This document shows positions 41,791 through 51,223 of a stretch of 64,000 bases of DNA, piece after piece. This stretch comes from Marifrigoribacter sp047730175 (GTDB lineage Bacteria > Bacteroidota > Bacteroidia > Flavobacteriales > Flavobacteriaceae). Numbering within the stretch: the first letter of the stretch is position 1; every line of letters begins with the position of its first letter. The translations under genes were made by a program, and so were the position numbers. Location of the stretch: assembly GCF_047730175.1 (NCBI RefSeq), contig NZ_CP159833.1, forward strand, positions 1,922,001 to 1,986,000. Reading direction: 5' to 3'. The notes beneath the pieces are model-generated. The model made no database searches, had not been told where the DNA came from, and saw nothing but the letters and a program-made list of their open reading frames with translations.

Positions 41791-42660
41791 ATGATAAAAG
41801 TTTCTGTAATAGTACCCAATTATAATCATGCTCCTTATTTAAAAGAAAGGTTAGATTCTATTTTTAATCAATCTTTTCAGAGTTTTGAGGTAATATTATT
41901 GGATGATAACTCTACAGATAATAGCAAAGAAATTTTAGTAGCGTATGCTAAAAATGAAAAAGCAACTCATTTCATTATAAATGATGAAAACAGTGGATCT
42001 CCATTTAAACAATGGAATAAAGGAATAGGACTGGCAACAGGAGAATATATTTGGATAGCAGAAAGTGATGATACTTGCGATTTAAATTTTCTTGAAGAAC
42101 AGGTAAAAGCATTAGAACAAAATGATATTACAGTTGCTAAAACTATAATATTGACTGATAATATTAAAACCGAAGAAGAGTTACGCAATCATTTTCAATT
42201 TACCTATAATACAAATTCCTTAAAACCTGAACATTTTATTGATTATTGTCCAATTGGTAATGTAAGTTCAGTAGTTTTTAAAAGGGAGATTCTTAATAAA
42301 GAAAGTATGAACTTTTCATCTTTTGATATTATTGGTGATATGATGTTTTATTTTGAAAATTTTCTAGAAAAAAAAATAGTTTATACTCCAACTACAAATA
42401 GTTATTTTAGAAGAAAGAAAGATGGGCTTTCTAATCTTTCAAAGAAGGATATAAACTATTATAAGAAATACTTTAATGAGCAGGCATTTTTATTGAAGAA
42501 GATCTCAAAAGCAGTGCCTGGAGAGTTTAATAATCAAATTAAAAAAAGGTTAACACAGAGGTTTAATAAAATTAAAAATAGATTAAGTTTTAATCAGAAA
42601 ATAAGTTTAACTTATTTGTCTATTTATATAAATTATTTAAAAAGTAATAAAGAAATTTAA
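41791..42660 (+). CDS. Family 2 glycosyltransferase
   Basis: This GT-A enzyme (289 residues) has VSVIVPNYNHAPYLKERLDS at residues 4-23, VILLDDNSTDNS for the nucleotide site, and WIAESDDTCD as the metal-binding acidic cluster. ENSGSPFKQWNKGIGLATGEYIW is the canonical stretch before that cluster. It is 10 bp after the previous glycosyltransferase and 6 bp before the next, all one operon. The specificity cannot be read from sequence. Confidence 0.9.
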   Translation: MIKVSVIVPNYNHAPYLKERLDSIFNQSFQSFEVILLDDNSTDNSKEILVAYAKNEKATHFIINDENSGSPFKQWNKGIGLATGEYIWIAESDDTCDLNFLEEQVKALEQNDITVAKTIILTDNIKTEEELRNHFQFTYNTNSLKPEHFIDYCPIGNVSSVVFKREILNKESMNFSSFDIIGDMMFYFENFLEKKIVYTPTTNSYFRRKKDGLSNLSKKDINYYKKYFNEQAFLLKKISKAVPGEFNNQIKKRLTQRFNKIKNRLSFNQKISLTYLSIYINYLKSNKEI

Positions 42661-42666
42661 AATCTT

Positions 42667-43707
42667 TTGAAAAAAATAATAGTAGGTCATCGTTCAAAGC
42701 ATCATTCTGGTTATTCAGGATATAGCAGGCTTATAGATTTTTTAGAAGATACAATAGCCATACCTTCTGGAAAATCTAAAAATATAGTTCCTTATAGAAT
42801 TGCTAAATTTATTGCATCTAATTTAGATAAGAAAAAGGGAGAATATAATACAGATAGTGTTGAAAAAGAGGCAGAGCTTTTTAAAGTATTGACTAAGTAT
42901 AAAGATAAAAAAAGTATAATTCATTATCTTAATGCAGAGCGCGATATTAGGTTTGCAATCAATCAAAAATGGTATTACACTAAAGATACATTTATTGGAA
43001 CATTTCATAAGCCTAATGAGATATTGAAAAAACAAATTCCTAAAACAAAATATTTAAAAATGTTAGATGGAGCTATATGCGTAGGCCCAAATCAAGTCGA
43101 TTTTATCAAGGATTGGCTTAATATCGATAATGTAAAGTTTATTCCTCATGGAATTGATACTAACTTTTTTACACCAGATAATACTAAAAGAGAAGAAAGC
43201 ACCCTTCTCTTTGTAGGACAGCATTTAAGAGACTTTAAATCTTTTAACTATTGTATTCCAAAGATTGCTGAAAAAATACCAGATTTAAAAGTCAATGTTA
43301 TTCTTCATAGCTCATATATGAAGTATATTGAACCTCATAATGCTGTAAAAGTGTTTAGTAAAGTAAATGATATTGATTTGAAACAATATTACCAAAATGC
43401 AACAGCACTTTTTTTACCAATGTTAAATAGCACTGCTTGTAATTCAATATTAGAAGCAATGGCAATGGGACTTCCAATAATTTCTTCAGATGTAGGAGGA
43501 AACTATGGATATGTAAATGATAAGAATGCAATCTTAGTCCCAAAAGGAGATGATGATTTTTTAATTGATACTACAGTGGCCTTGCTTAAAAATGAAGATA
43601 AATTAAATAAAATGAGTTTAATGTCTATAGAGGCATCAAAACAATTTGATTGGAAAAATGTAGCAAAGCAAGTAAATGATTTTTATAGCTATTGTGCTAT
43701 AAATTAA
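42667..43707 (+). CDS. GT4-family glycosyltransferase
   Basis: The 346-residue GT-B enzyme starts at TTG 42667 (MKKIIVGHRSKHHSGYSGY); no nearer ATG gives the full N-terminal domain. The C-terminal donor domain shows LLFVGQHLRDFKS, then NSILEAMAMGLPIISSDVGG, the E-x7-E type motif. The N-terminal Rossmann half has HYLNAERDIRFA and GTFHKPNEI. It acts in the cytoplasm on the growing glycan. Donor unknown. Confidence 0.88.
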   Translation: MKKIIVGHRSKHHSGYSGYSRLIDFLEDTIAIPSGKSKNIVPYRIAKFIASNLDKKKGEYNTDSVEKEAELFKVLTKYKDKKSIIHYLNAERDIRFAINQKWYYTKDTFIGTFHKPNEILKKQIPKTKYLKMLDGAICVGPNQVDFIKDWLNIDNVKFIPHGIDTNFFTPDNTKREESTLLFVGQHLRDFKSFNYCIPKIAEKIPDLKVNVILHSSYMKYIEPHNAVKVFSKVNDIDLKQYYQNATALFLPMLNSTACNSILEAMAMGLPIISSDVGGNYGYVNDKNAILVPKGDDDFLIDTTVALLKNEDKLNKMSLMSIEASKQFDWKNVAKQVNDFYSYCAIN

Positions 43708-43736
43708 TTAAATTTCTAAAAAAATAAGATAGCTAA

Positions 43737-44591
43737 ATGTCGACCCCACTATCAGAAGAAGTTACTCAACAAAATAAATTGCATTACGACAAGCTTTATA
43801 CTGACGTTAATATTAAAAAGATATTAAAGATTGTAAATAATGTTGATGCATATTTAAATGAAGTAACTAAAATAGATACTTCTTGGGTTTGTATGTATTA
43901 TAATGGATTTGCAAAGCAAATAAAGGGCAAGAAAATTTTAGAGTTAGGTTGTGGTAATTGTTATAATGCATCTGTTATGGCAGCACTAGGAGCAAAAGTA
44001 TATGCAAATGATATCTCAAGTAAGATTAATGATGTAATTAATAAAATCAATGATGAGGCTACTTTTGACTATCCTATTAAATATATTAATGGTGATTTTT
44101 TAAAAGCAGAATTTAACGAAACGGATTTTGATTATGTCATAGGTAAGGCATTTGTACATCATTTACCACACGATATAGAGTTGCAATTTTTAGAAAAAAT
44201 ACAAGCTTGTTTAAAACCCAAAGGAATAGTGCGGTTTGTAGAGCCAGCAGTAAATAATAAACTTCTTGACGGTTTAAGGTGGATGGTTCCTGTACCTGGA
44301 AGACCTTCTTCATTAAAAGCTAAAAAATTTAAACAATGGAAACTAGAAGATCCACATCCAGATAGAGATAATAGTGGTAAGCATTATAAAAAATTTGGTT
44401 TGAAATATTTTAAAGAAGTTGATATAATTTCTATAGGATCTATTGAACGTTTTAATAGGTTGTTTCCTAAGGCTAAATGGAATAGAAAATTTAGAGAAAA
44501 AGCGTATAAAGCTGAACGTGTTCTACCGAAGTTTTTACAATATGAGTTAGCAAGAACACAAACAATTATTTATAAATTTCCAAAAAAATAA
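43737..44591 (+). CDS. Class I SAM-dependent methyltransferase
   Basis: The protein has 284 residues. SAM motif I is KILELGCGNCYNASVMAALGA at about residue 66, followed by VYANDISSK and a VIGKAFVHHLPHDIE region typical of Methyltransf_11 enzymes. The C-terminal 120 residues (WMVPVPGRPSSLKAKKF and WKLEDPHPDRDNSG) are likely the substrate domain. It sits among glycosyltransferases and next to a second methyltransferase, so sugar methylation is the likely job. Confidence 0.82.
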   Translation: MSTPLSEEVTQQNKLHYDKLYTDVNIKKILKIVNNVDAYLNEVTKIDTSWVCMYYNGFAKQIKGKKILELGCGNCYNASVMAALGAKVYANDISSKINDVINKINDEATFDYPIKYINGDFLKAEFNETDFDYVIGKAFVHHLPHDIELQFLEKIQACLKPKGIVRFVEPAVNNKLLDGLRWMVPVPGRPSSLKAKKFKQWKLEDPHPDRDNSGKHYKKFGLKYFKEVDIISIGSIERFNRLFPKAKWNRKFREKAYKAERVLPKFLQYELARTQTIIYKFPKK

Positions 44592-44598
44592 AAATAGA

Positions 44599-45306
44599 AT
44601 GAATATTATCATTCGTGTATTAAGAAAAATAAAAAGAATTATTGCGTTTGATAATGTAGATGATATTGCTAGAAAAGTATCTCAAAAGAAACTAACGTAT
44701 TTATCACATAAAGCATTGTTATTGCTTGGAAATTCAGTTAAAAAGATAGAAAAAAATAACATCGAGGGGAGTATAATAGAAACAGGGTGTGCCTTAGGTG
44801 GAAGCTCTATATTAATTGGGAAACTTAAAAGTAAAGACAGGCAATTTAATGTGTATGACTCTTTTGAAATGATGCCTGAACCTACAGAAAATGATGGTGA
44901 AGATGTGCATAATAGATTTAATGTTATTAAAAAAGGAGTATCTAAAGGAATCAGTGGAAATAAATATTATGGTTATGAAAAAGACTTATATAATAAAGTG
45001 AAAAATAGCTTTAAATCGTTTGGTATTGATTTAACTAATATTCAATTAATAAAAGGATATTATGAGGATACTTTAAAAATTAATGATGAGGTTGCAATGG
45101 CTCATATAGATTGTGATTGGTATGATTCTGTGTTAGTTTCGCTGCAAAGAATTGAGCCTTATTTAGTTGTTGGAGGTGTATTAATAATAGATGATTATTA
45201 TTGTTATTCTGGTTGTAAAAAAGCTGTGGATGATTATTTTAATGATAAAATAGCTAATTATAATTTTATTCAAGAAGAACGATTAGTAATTGAGAAAATA
45301 AAATAA
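44599..45306 (+). CDS. TylF/MycF-family sugar O-methyltransferase
   Basis: This 235-residue metal-dependent methyltransferase belongs to the macrocin/mycinamicin O-methyltransferase family. The SAM site is SIIETGCALGGSSILIG (about 58-74). The acidic metal-binding residues appear in MAHIDCDWYDSV and LIIDDYYCYSGCKKAVDDYF. Members methylate sugar hydroxyls, on antibiotics or in polysaccharide loci. With three other methyltransferases in this locus, a heavily methylated repeat unit is likely. Confidence 0.87.
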   Translation: MNIIIRVLRKIKRIIAFDNVDDIARKVSQKKLTYLSHKALLLLGNSVKKIEKNNIEGSIIETGCALGGSSILIGKLKSKDRQFNVYDSFEMMPEPTENDGEDVHNRFNVIKKGVSKGISGNKYYGYEKDLYNKVKNSFKSFGIDLTNIQLIKGYYEDTLKINDEVAMAHIDCDWYDSVLVSLQRIEPYLVVGGVLIIDDYYCYSGCKKAVDDYFNDKIANYNFIQEERLVIEKIK

Positions 45307-45343
45307 ATTTTTAAACACGAATGAAGTTTACTTAAAGCATTTT

Positions 45344-46561
45344 ATGACAAGAATAGTAATTATAAATGCAGTACCAATAAATGGTGGAGATGAGGCTTTA
45401 TTAGAAGCCACATTATTAGGTTTAAAAAAGCAATTTAATAATCCTTCAATTTTGGTATTATGTAATAATCCTAAGTTGTATAAAGAATTCTTTCCTGATT
45501 TAGAATTAGATTGGGATTGGGAATACACTTTTTTAAAAAACCCAAATTCTGAAAACACCTTTTTATTCAAGACTAAAAGATTTATAAGAAAAATATTAAA
45601 CAAGGTTTTATCTATTTCTTACTATAGTACTCTCTCAAGAATGTTTGCCTCTAAGAGAGAAAAAAGAGTTTATAAAAAATTATTGAACTCTGATAAAGTG
45701 ATTGTTTCAGCGGGTGGTTATATTCACGATTTTTATGGATATAAGAAGAGAGTAGATACCTTAGATTTTATTCATTCTCAGCTTAAGAAACCATATTATA
45801 TTTTCTCACAATCTGTAGGGCCATTTTGGGAAAAAGATAATTTTCCGATGTTAAATCGTATTTTTAATAATGCAAGTCAAGTGATATTAAGAGAAACCTA
45901 TTCGCTTGATCATTTAAAGTCAGTTGGGTATCACAATGATAATGTAACAGTCACAAACGATATAGCTTTTTATCTTCATAAGGATTATGCCCTCAAAGTT
46001 GATGATAATAAAAAACTAAAAAATATTGCTATTAATTTTCGAATTTGGAAATATGAAAATAAGAGTAGTGATAATTTAGAGAAAGCAACATTACTTTGTA
46101 AAAAACTAATAAATGAGGGGTATGAATTAAATTTTATTTCAACATGTCAAGGGGTAAAAGGATATGTAGATGATTCAGATTTTGCTGAAAAAATAGTGAA
46201 TCAATTATCTGATAATATGCAATCACATTGTGTTATTTTGAAAGAAAAGTTTTCACTAAATGAATTAATAGTAACTCTAAGTAAACAGGATGCTTATATT
46301 GGAATGCGTTTGCATGGTGCAATACTTTCATTATTGGCTGGAATTCCTGCATTAAATATAGCGTATGAAGATAAAACCTTAGGGATTTTTAAATCTTTAG
46401 GCATAGAAGATTATTGCTTTTCATATAAAGAAGAATTCGATGTTTGGAATACTAAAACGGACTATTTCATTGAGAATTATCATAATTATTTGAATAATGT
46501 AGAAAGAATTACTTTAGAGGTAAGCCAAGAAGTAGAACAGAATTTTAAATTGTTAGTGTAA
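45344..46561 (+). CDS. Polysaccharide pyruvyl transferase family protein
   Basis: The protein (405 residues) matches the CsaB/WcaK-type pyruvyl transferases: an N-terminal VIINAVPINGGDEALLEATL, middle SAGGYIHDFYG and FSQSVGPFW, and a C-terminal YIGMRLHGAILSLLAGIPAL carrying the conserved RxHG. These enzymes transfer pyruvate from PEP to sugar residues as a ketal, adding acidic groups. Cytoplasmic, acting on lipid-linked or nucleotide sugars. The start is ATG 45344, 37 bp after the previous gene. Confidence 0.88.
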   Translation: MTRIVIINAVPINGGDEALLEATLLGLKKQFNNPSILVLCNNPKLYKEFFPDLELDWDWEYTFLKNPNSENTFLFKTKRFIRKILNKVLSISYYSTLSRMFASKREKRVYKKLLNSDKVIVSAGGYIHDFYGYKKRVDTLDFIHSQLKKPYYIFSQSVGPFWEKDNFPMLNRIFNNASQVILRETYSLDHLKSVGYHNDNVTVTNDIAFYLHKDYALKVDDNKKLKNIAINFRIWKYENKSSDNLEKATLLCKKLINEGYELNFISTCQGVKGYVDDSDFAEKIVNQLSDNMQSHCVILKEKFSLNELIVTLSKQDAYIGMRLHGAILSLLAGIPALNIAYEDKTLGIFKSLGIEDYCFSYKEEFDVWNTKTDYFIENYHNYLNNVERITLEVSQEVEQNFKLLV

Positions 46562-46575
46562 ATCTAGCGTTACGA

Positions 46576-47691
46576 ATGAAGCAAAAACTTAATATAGCAC
46601 TGTTTTCTCCTAATAAGAATCCTTATTCAGAGACATTTATTCAAGCGCATAAAAATTATTTAAAAGGGAATGTTTTTTATTACTATGGCAGAAATGAAGA
46701 CATTGAATTGGAAAATCATCCACCTCTAGCTAAGAAAATTTATATCTACGTACTTAAATTTTTTAAAAAAGTATTCAAAAAAGAAAGTTCATATTTGAGA
46801 GTTCATCTCTTGACAAAATCTTTAAAGAAACATAATATTGATGTAGTACTTGTAGAATATGGAATACATGCTCATCATATTTTACCAGCAATTAAAAAAA
46901 CGAACCTGCCCTTAGTAGTTCATTTTCATGGATACGATGCTACAGTAAGAGAGATTATTAAAAAGCATAATAATTACAAAGAACTTTTTAAATATGCATC
47001 TAAAGTAATTGCTGTTTCAACAGTAATGGAAAATCAATTGTTAAGTATTGGATGTCCTCGTGAGAAGCTTGTTTATAATGCAAATGCGGCACAATCAGAC
47101 TTTTTCAATATAGAACCAAGCTTTAAGTTGAATCAGTTTATTTCAGTAGGTCGTTTTACAAATAAGAAAGCACCCTATTATACAATTTTAGCTTTTAAAG
47201 AAGTATTAGTAGAACACCCAAATGCAAAACTGCTCATGTGTGGCGATGGAGTTTTATTAGAAATGTGTAAAAATTTAGTGAAGTATTATCAACTTGAAAA
47301 CCAGATTGAATTTTTAGGAGTGATTTCTTCAGATCAGCTAGGTGGTTTATTAGAAAACTCCTTAGGCTATATTCAGCATTCTATTACTGCAGATAATGGA
47401 GATATGGAAGGAATGCCAATTTCTGTATTAGAAGCTAGTGCTTCTGGAATACCGGTTATTTCTACTTTCCATGCAGGTATTTCAGATGTTATAGAAGATG
47501 GTGTAACTGGATTATTGTGTAAAGAACATGATGTAACTGGTATGGGACAAAATATCATAAAACTGCTAGATGATATCGAGTTAGCTAAAAAAATGGGACA
47601 AGAAGGAAAAGCACGAATAAAATCGCATTTTAGTTTTAAAAAACATATTGATGGAATTCAACAACTTTTAGAAGAATCAATTAATCAATAA
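46576..47691 (+). CDS. GT4-family glycosyltransferase (WcaL-like)
   Basis: The 371-residue GT-B protein begins with LFSPNKNPYSETFIQAHKNYL, the typical opening of colanic-acid WcaL-type enzymes. It has VVHFHGYDATVRE in the N-domain, then ISVGRFTNKKAPYYTI and EGMPISVLEASASGIPVIS in the donor domain. Its 3' end overlaps the convergent SGNH gene by 11 bp, so there is no terminator between them. It closes the first co-directional run of the capsule locus. Confidence 0.9.
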   Translation: MKQKLNIALFSPNKNPYSETFIQAHKNYLKGNVFYYYGRNEDIELENHPPLAKKIYIYVLKFFKKVFKKESSYLRVHLLTKSLKKHNIDVVLVEYGIHAHHILPAIKKTNLPLVVHFHGYDATVREIIKKHNNYKELFKYASKVIAVSTVMENQLLSIGCPREKLVYNANAAQSDFFNIEPSFKLNQFISVGRFTNKKAPYYTILAFKEVLVEHPNAKLLMCGDGVLLEMCKNLVKYYQLENQIEFLGVISSDQLGGLLENSLGYIQHSITADNGDMEGMPISVLEASASGIPVISTFHAGISDVIEDGVTGLLCKEHDVTGMGQNIIKLLDDIELAKKMGQEGKARIKSHFSFKKHIDGIQQLLEESINQ

Positions 47692-48637
47692 TTTGTTGTG
47701 ATAATAAATCATTCACTAATTTTTTTGAAAATACTTCAGAACCAGTTTTATTAAGATGTGTTGCATTATAAAAATAGGACTTGTCTAAACAAATAGAATC
47801 TTTAGAATAATCCAAATAAAGGAGATTATATTTTTCAGCATGTTTTTTATAAAGGTCTGTAATTAGATTTTTGTTTTTTATGAATTTTTGACCCTCAATG
47901 TGTTCTGGTGTGTAAATCAATGAAACTTTAATATTATTGTTCTTGCATTCTTGTAAAAACTTATCAAATAAAACAACTGATGCAGTATCTAATTTAATTT
48001 TATAATTTTTCATTTTTGATTTAGCAATTTCTAAATCATTTGACCAAGTTTTATTAATCCCTTTATATCCTTTAGTACGATAAGGTGTGTTATTTTCATT
48101 TTTAACACCCATTGTAATTGCATTTTTTACAATTGATGAATTTCCTGCGTACCGTATTAAAGGAATGTCATAATCAAAATAATTAAACCCCTCATATGTC
48201 TCTGTAAATTCTTTAATGTTTTTATTCCAAAGCATATATGGAAGAAATTGTTCGTGTAAATATAAATTATCTCTTTTTTGGAGGCTATTAATATCTACAG
48301 CTAAAATAATTTGCTTTGGCGGATTATTATGCTTTAAATATTCAACATGTCTTAAGTACTGTAGCCAAAAGTTATGGCCATCCATTCCAAAATTATAAAC
48401 TTCTAATTGTAAAGAGTCTTCTAATATTTTAGGGCTAATGTCAACCCAAGCTCTAGAGGAACCATAGATAAGCACATCTGCTTTAATTTTACTATTGTAT
48501 ATGTCATTCCATACTTCATATTCACCAAAAATTGCGTTTGATTTTTTTAAGTTTTTAGAAATAAATACATCAATAGGGTATAACAACAACAAAATTGGAA
48601 CGAAAAATAGCAGAAGGGTTTTAATAAATTTTTTCAT
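47681..48637 (-). CDS. Membrane-anchored SGNH/DltD-like protein, partner of MBOAT
   Basis: The protein has 318 residues with one N-terminal transmembrane helix (about 7-24) and a periplasmic domain. The GDS-like block is IYGSSRAWVD (Ser60/61) and the C-terminal block is YNATHLNKTG with His294. In most relatives the residue three before the His is Asp; here it is Asn291, so the triad is altered. Such proteins pair with MBOAT transporters to move acyl groups to exported glycans (compare AlgX/AlgJ, DltD). It lies 2 bp after the MBOAT gene in the same transcript. Confidence 0.75.
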   Translation of the reverse strand: MKKFIKTLLLFFVPILLLLYPIDVFISKNLKKSNAIFGEYEVWNDIYNSKIKADVLIYGSSRAWVDISPKILEDSLQLEVYNFGMDGHNFWLQYLRHVEYLKHNNPPKQIILAVDINSLQKRDNLYLHEQFLPYMLWNKNIKEFTETYEGFNYFDYDIPLIRYAGNSSIVKNAITMGVKNENNTPYRTKGYKGINKTWSNDLEIAKSKMKNYKIKLDTASVVLFDKFLQECKNNNIKVSLIYTPEHIEGQKFIKNKNLITDLYKKHAEKYNLLYLDYSKDSICLDKSYFYNATHLNKTGSEVFSKKLVNDLLSQQIID

Positions 48638-48639
48638 AT

Positions 48640-50076
48640 TTAAAATTGAAAGTAAATAAATTCCATTTCTTTACGACCAAATACAAATAATGCAACGATG
48701 AGACTATAGTAAAATATAAGTCTAATTGGTTTTTTCCATTTCGCACCAAATGTTTCTAAAGCATAAAGGTTTCGTCTTCCAGACCATTCAATTCCTATAA
48801 AAATAAATAATAAAATAAATAAATCTGTTGGACGAATATCTGGAAGTTTAAACAATGATTCATTAAAAATTCCAGAGATATAATTAAAAGCATCTGTCAA
48901 ACTATTAGCTCTAAAAAATATCCAAGCAAATGTGGTTATTATAAAAGTTATAATAATTCGTAAAAACTCTTTTATTGAAGGTACCTCTTTATTTTCAGCA
49001 ACAATATTTATGTGATTGCGATTGTTTTTAGTTAATAATAAGGGAAGAAAATAAATCGCATTTAATCCGCCCCAAACAATAAAAGTCCAATTTGCTCCAT
49101 GCCAAAAACCACTCACCAAAAAGATGATAAAGACATTACGTATTTGTTGACCTTTATTACCTCTTGAACCTCCTAATGGTATGTAAAGGTAATCCCGGAA
49201 CCATGTAGATAACGAAATATGCCAGCGTCTCCAAAACTCTGCTATATCTCTTGCAAAATAGGGAAAGGCAAAATTTTGCTTTAGATTAAAACCAAAAAGC
49301 TTAGCAGTACCGATAGCTATATCAGAATATCCTGAAAAATCTCCATAAATTTGAAATGCAAAAAAGACAGCTCCCAAAACCAAAGTGCTTCCCGAATAAT
49401 CTTGGGGGTTTTCAAAAATTATATTTACAAAATGTGCACAATAATCTGCAATTACGATTTTTTTAAATAAACCCCATAGAATTTGACGTAAGCCATCAAC
49501 TCCAGTACTATAATTAAACTTTTTTACTATTTTGAATTGTGGAAGTAGATTGGTTGCTCTTTCAATCGGACCTGCAACTAGTTGTGGAAAAAAACTTACA
49601 AAAGCAGCAAAGGATATAAAATCTTTGGTAGGTTCTAATTTTCTTCGATAAACATCTATACTATAGCTCAAAGTTTGGAACGTGTAAAAACTGATTCCAA
49701 CAGGTAAGATAATTTGCAATGAATTAGTAGAAATTTGATAACCCAAAAATGAAAATGCCTGTGTAAAATTCTCTATAAAAAAGTTGTAATATTTAAAGAA
49801 TCCTAAAAACCCAAGATTTACAATGATACTAATCCATAATAAAACTTTTCGTTTATTAATTTTAGTTTCATTTGCTAATTGCCTTCCAACAAAATAATCG
49901 ATTAAGGTACTAAAGGCTATAAGAGATAAAAACCGCCAATCCCACCAGCCATAGAATACATAGCTAGCAACTAATAATAATACGTTTTGTAGTTTAAGAT
50001 TTTTATTAAAAACAAACCAATACAGTAAAAAGACAATGGGTAAGAATATAGCAAAATCTATAGAATTAAATAACAT
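48640..50076 (-). CDS. MBOAT-family O-acyltransferase (AlgI/DltB-like)
   Basis: This 478-residue polytopic membrane protein has about ten hydrophobic segments. The MBOAT signature is complete: FWRRWHISLSTWFRDYLYIPLG-type loop with His286 and the active-site SGFWHGANW with His326. It passes an acyl group (usually acetyl) from cytoplasmic donor across the inner membrane for O-acylation of an exported glycan. It is transcribed against the rest of the locus, divergent from the next glycosyltransferase, and coupled to the SGNH gene downstream. Confidence 0.93.
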   Translation of the reverse strand: MLFNSIDFAIFLPIVFLLYWFVFNKNLKLQNVLLLVASYVFYGWWDWRFLSLIAFSTLIDYFVGRQLANETKINKRKVLLWISIIVNLGFLGFFKYYNFFIENFTQAFSFLGYQISTNSLQIILPVGISFYTFQTLSYSIDVYRRKLEPTKDFISFAAFVSFFPQLVAGPIERATNLLPQFKIVKKFNYSTGVDGLRQILWGLFKKIVIADYCAHFVNIIFENPQDYSGSTLVLGAVFFAFQIYGDFSGYSDIAIGTAKLFGFNLKQNFAFPYFARDIAEFWRRWHISLSTWFRDYLYIPLGGSRGNKGQQIRNVFIIFLVSGFWHGANWTFIVWGGLNAIYFLPLLLTKNNRNHINIVAENKEVPSIKEFLRIIITFIITTFAWIFFRANSLTDAFNYISGIFNESLFKLPDIRPTDLFILLFIFIGIEWSGRRNLYALETFGAKWKKPIRLIFYYSLIVALFVFGRKEMEFIYFQF

Positions 50077-50283
50077 AGTACTTTAGACCTTATGATTGAT
50101 TAATTAAAACAAATACAAATATAAGTTTATGAAATTAATAAATTTAAATTTAATAAAGGCTGAAATCACTAAAGCTATTAGCTCTTATTAGAGTATGTTT
50201 TTATTATATTGCATAGATAAATTTTCATTGTATTGTTATGATCAATTGCGTTATTTTTAAACTAGCTTAAGTAAAATATAATT

Positions 50284-51213
50284 ATGAGTATTAGTGTTAT
50301 AACTCCACATTACAATGATTTTGAGGGCATTAAACAAACTCATAATTGTTTAGTAAAACAAAACACAGATCAATGGGAATGGGTTATAGTTGATGATTGT
50401 TCAGATCCTTTTACAAAAGAATCATTAAAAGAATATTTCAAGCAACACAACAGTTCAAATATTAAATTAGTTTTTAATGATAAAAAAACTACAGGTTCTG
50501 TTTGTAGAAATATTGGAGTTGATCATGCTAATTATAACCACCTAGTATTTTTAGATTCAGATGATATTATTTCTGAAGATTTTGTAAGTAATAGAAATGT
50601 TGAAGTTGAGGACTTTGTTGTTTTCAGAAATACAAATATCCTTGATGAAAAGGGAAATAATAAACCCTCTCCAACAGCCTCATCAAACTATTTAGATCAT
50701 TTTTTACAAGCTAAATTTATTTGGCCAATTACTTCGGTTTTATGGAATAAGGAATATTTAATTAAGATCGGAAAATTCAATTCAGATTTAAAAAGATTAC
50801 AAGATATTGAACTTTCAATTCGTGCGCTTATTTTAAGTGAAAATTATAAGGTGATTGATAACAAAGTTGATTTTTTCTACTGTGTGTCACCTATTGATAT
50901 TAAAAAAAGACCAATCGATGTAATTTGTGGAGCTGTTGATTATTTAATTAACTATATGCATGATAATTTCAAACTAGATAAACGTCAAAGAGATTTAGTG
51001 ACGGGCTATTATTTTTTATGTGTGCGATATTTTAATCGTTCTGAAAACAAAACTGATATAGTTCATGTTCAACATAGTTTGAAATTGTTTTATAAGAAAA
51101 AATACATGTCATATTTCAGTTATTTGAGGGCTTTAACCTTTCTGAAACTATATAAATCCAATATAATTTCAAGTGATTTGTTTATTCGATTAAACAGATA
51201 TTTTTATAAATAA
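50284..51213 (+). CDS. Family 2 glycosyltransferase
   Basis: The 309-residue GT-A enzyme starts with ISVITPHYNDFEGIKQTHNC. It has WVIVDDCSDP at the nucleotide site, TGSVCRNIGVDHANYNHLVF before the metal site, and FLDSDDIISED as the DxD. It begins a second plus-strand run after a 207-bp divergent gap in which I see only AT-rich sequence and no confident promoter. The following gene starts 10 bp downstream. Confidence 0.9.
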   Translation: MSISVITPHYNDFEGIKQTHNCLVKQNTDQWEWVIVDDCSDPFTKESLKEYFKQHNSSNIKLVFNDKKTTGSVCRNIGVDHANYNHLVFLDSDDIISEDFVSNRNVEVEDFVVFRNTNILDEKGNNKPSPTASSNYLDHFLQAKFIWPITSVLWNKEYLIKIGKFNSDLKRLQDIELSIRALILSENYKVIDNKVDFFYCVSPIDIKKRPIDVICGAVDYLINYMHDNFKLDKRQRDLVTGYYFLCVRYFNRSENKTDIVHVQHSLKLFYKKKYMSYFSYLRALTFLKLYKSNIISSDLFIRLNRYFYK

Positions 51214-51223
51214 TTTATTGTAA

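Noticed and set aside
50077..50283. Search for a riboswitch, sRNA or tRNA in the divergent gap
   Set aside because: Only AT-rich sequence without stable helices or conserved motifs was seen; the same holds for 52610-52732.
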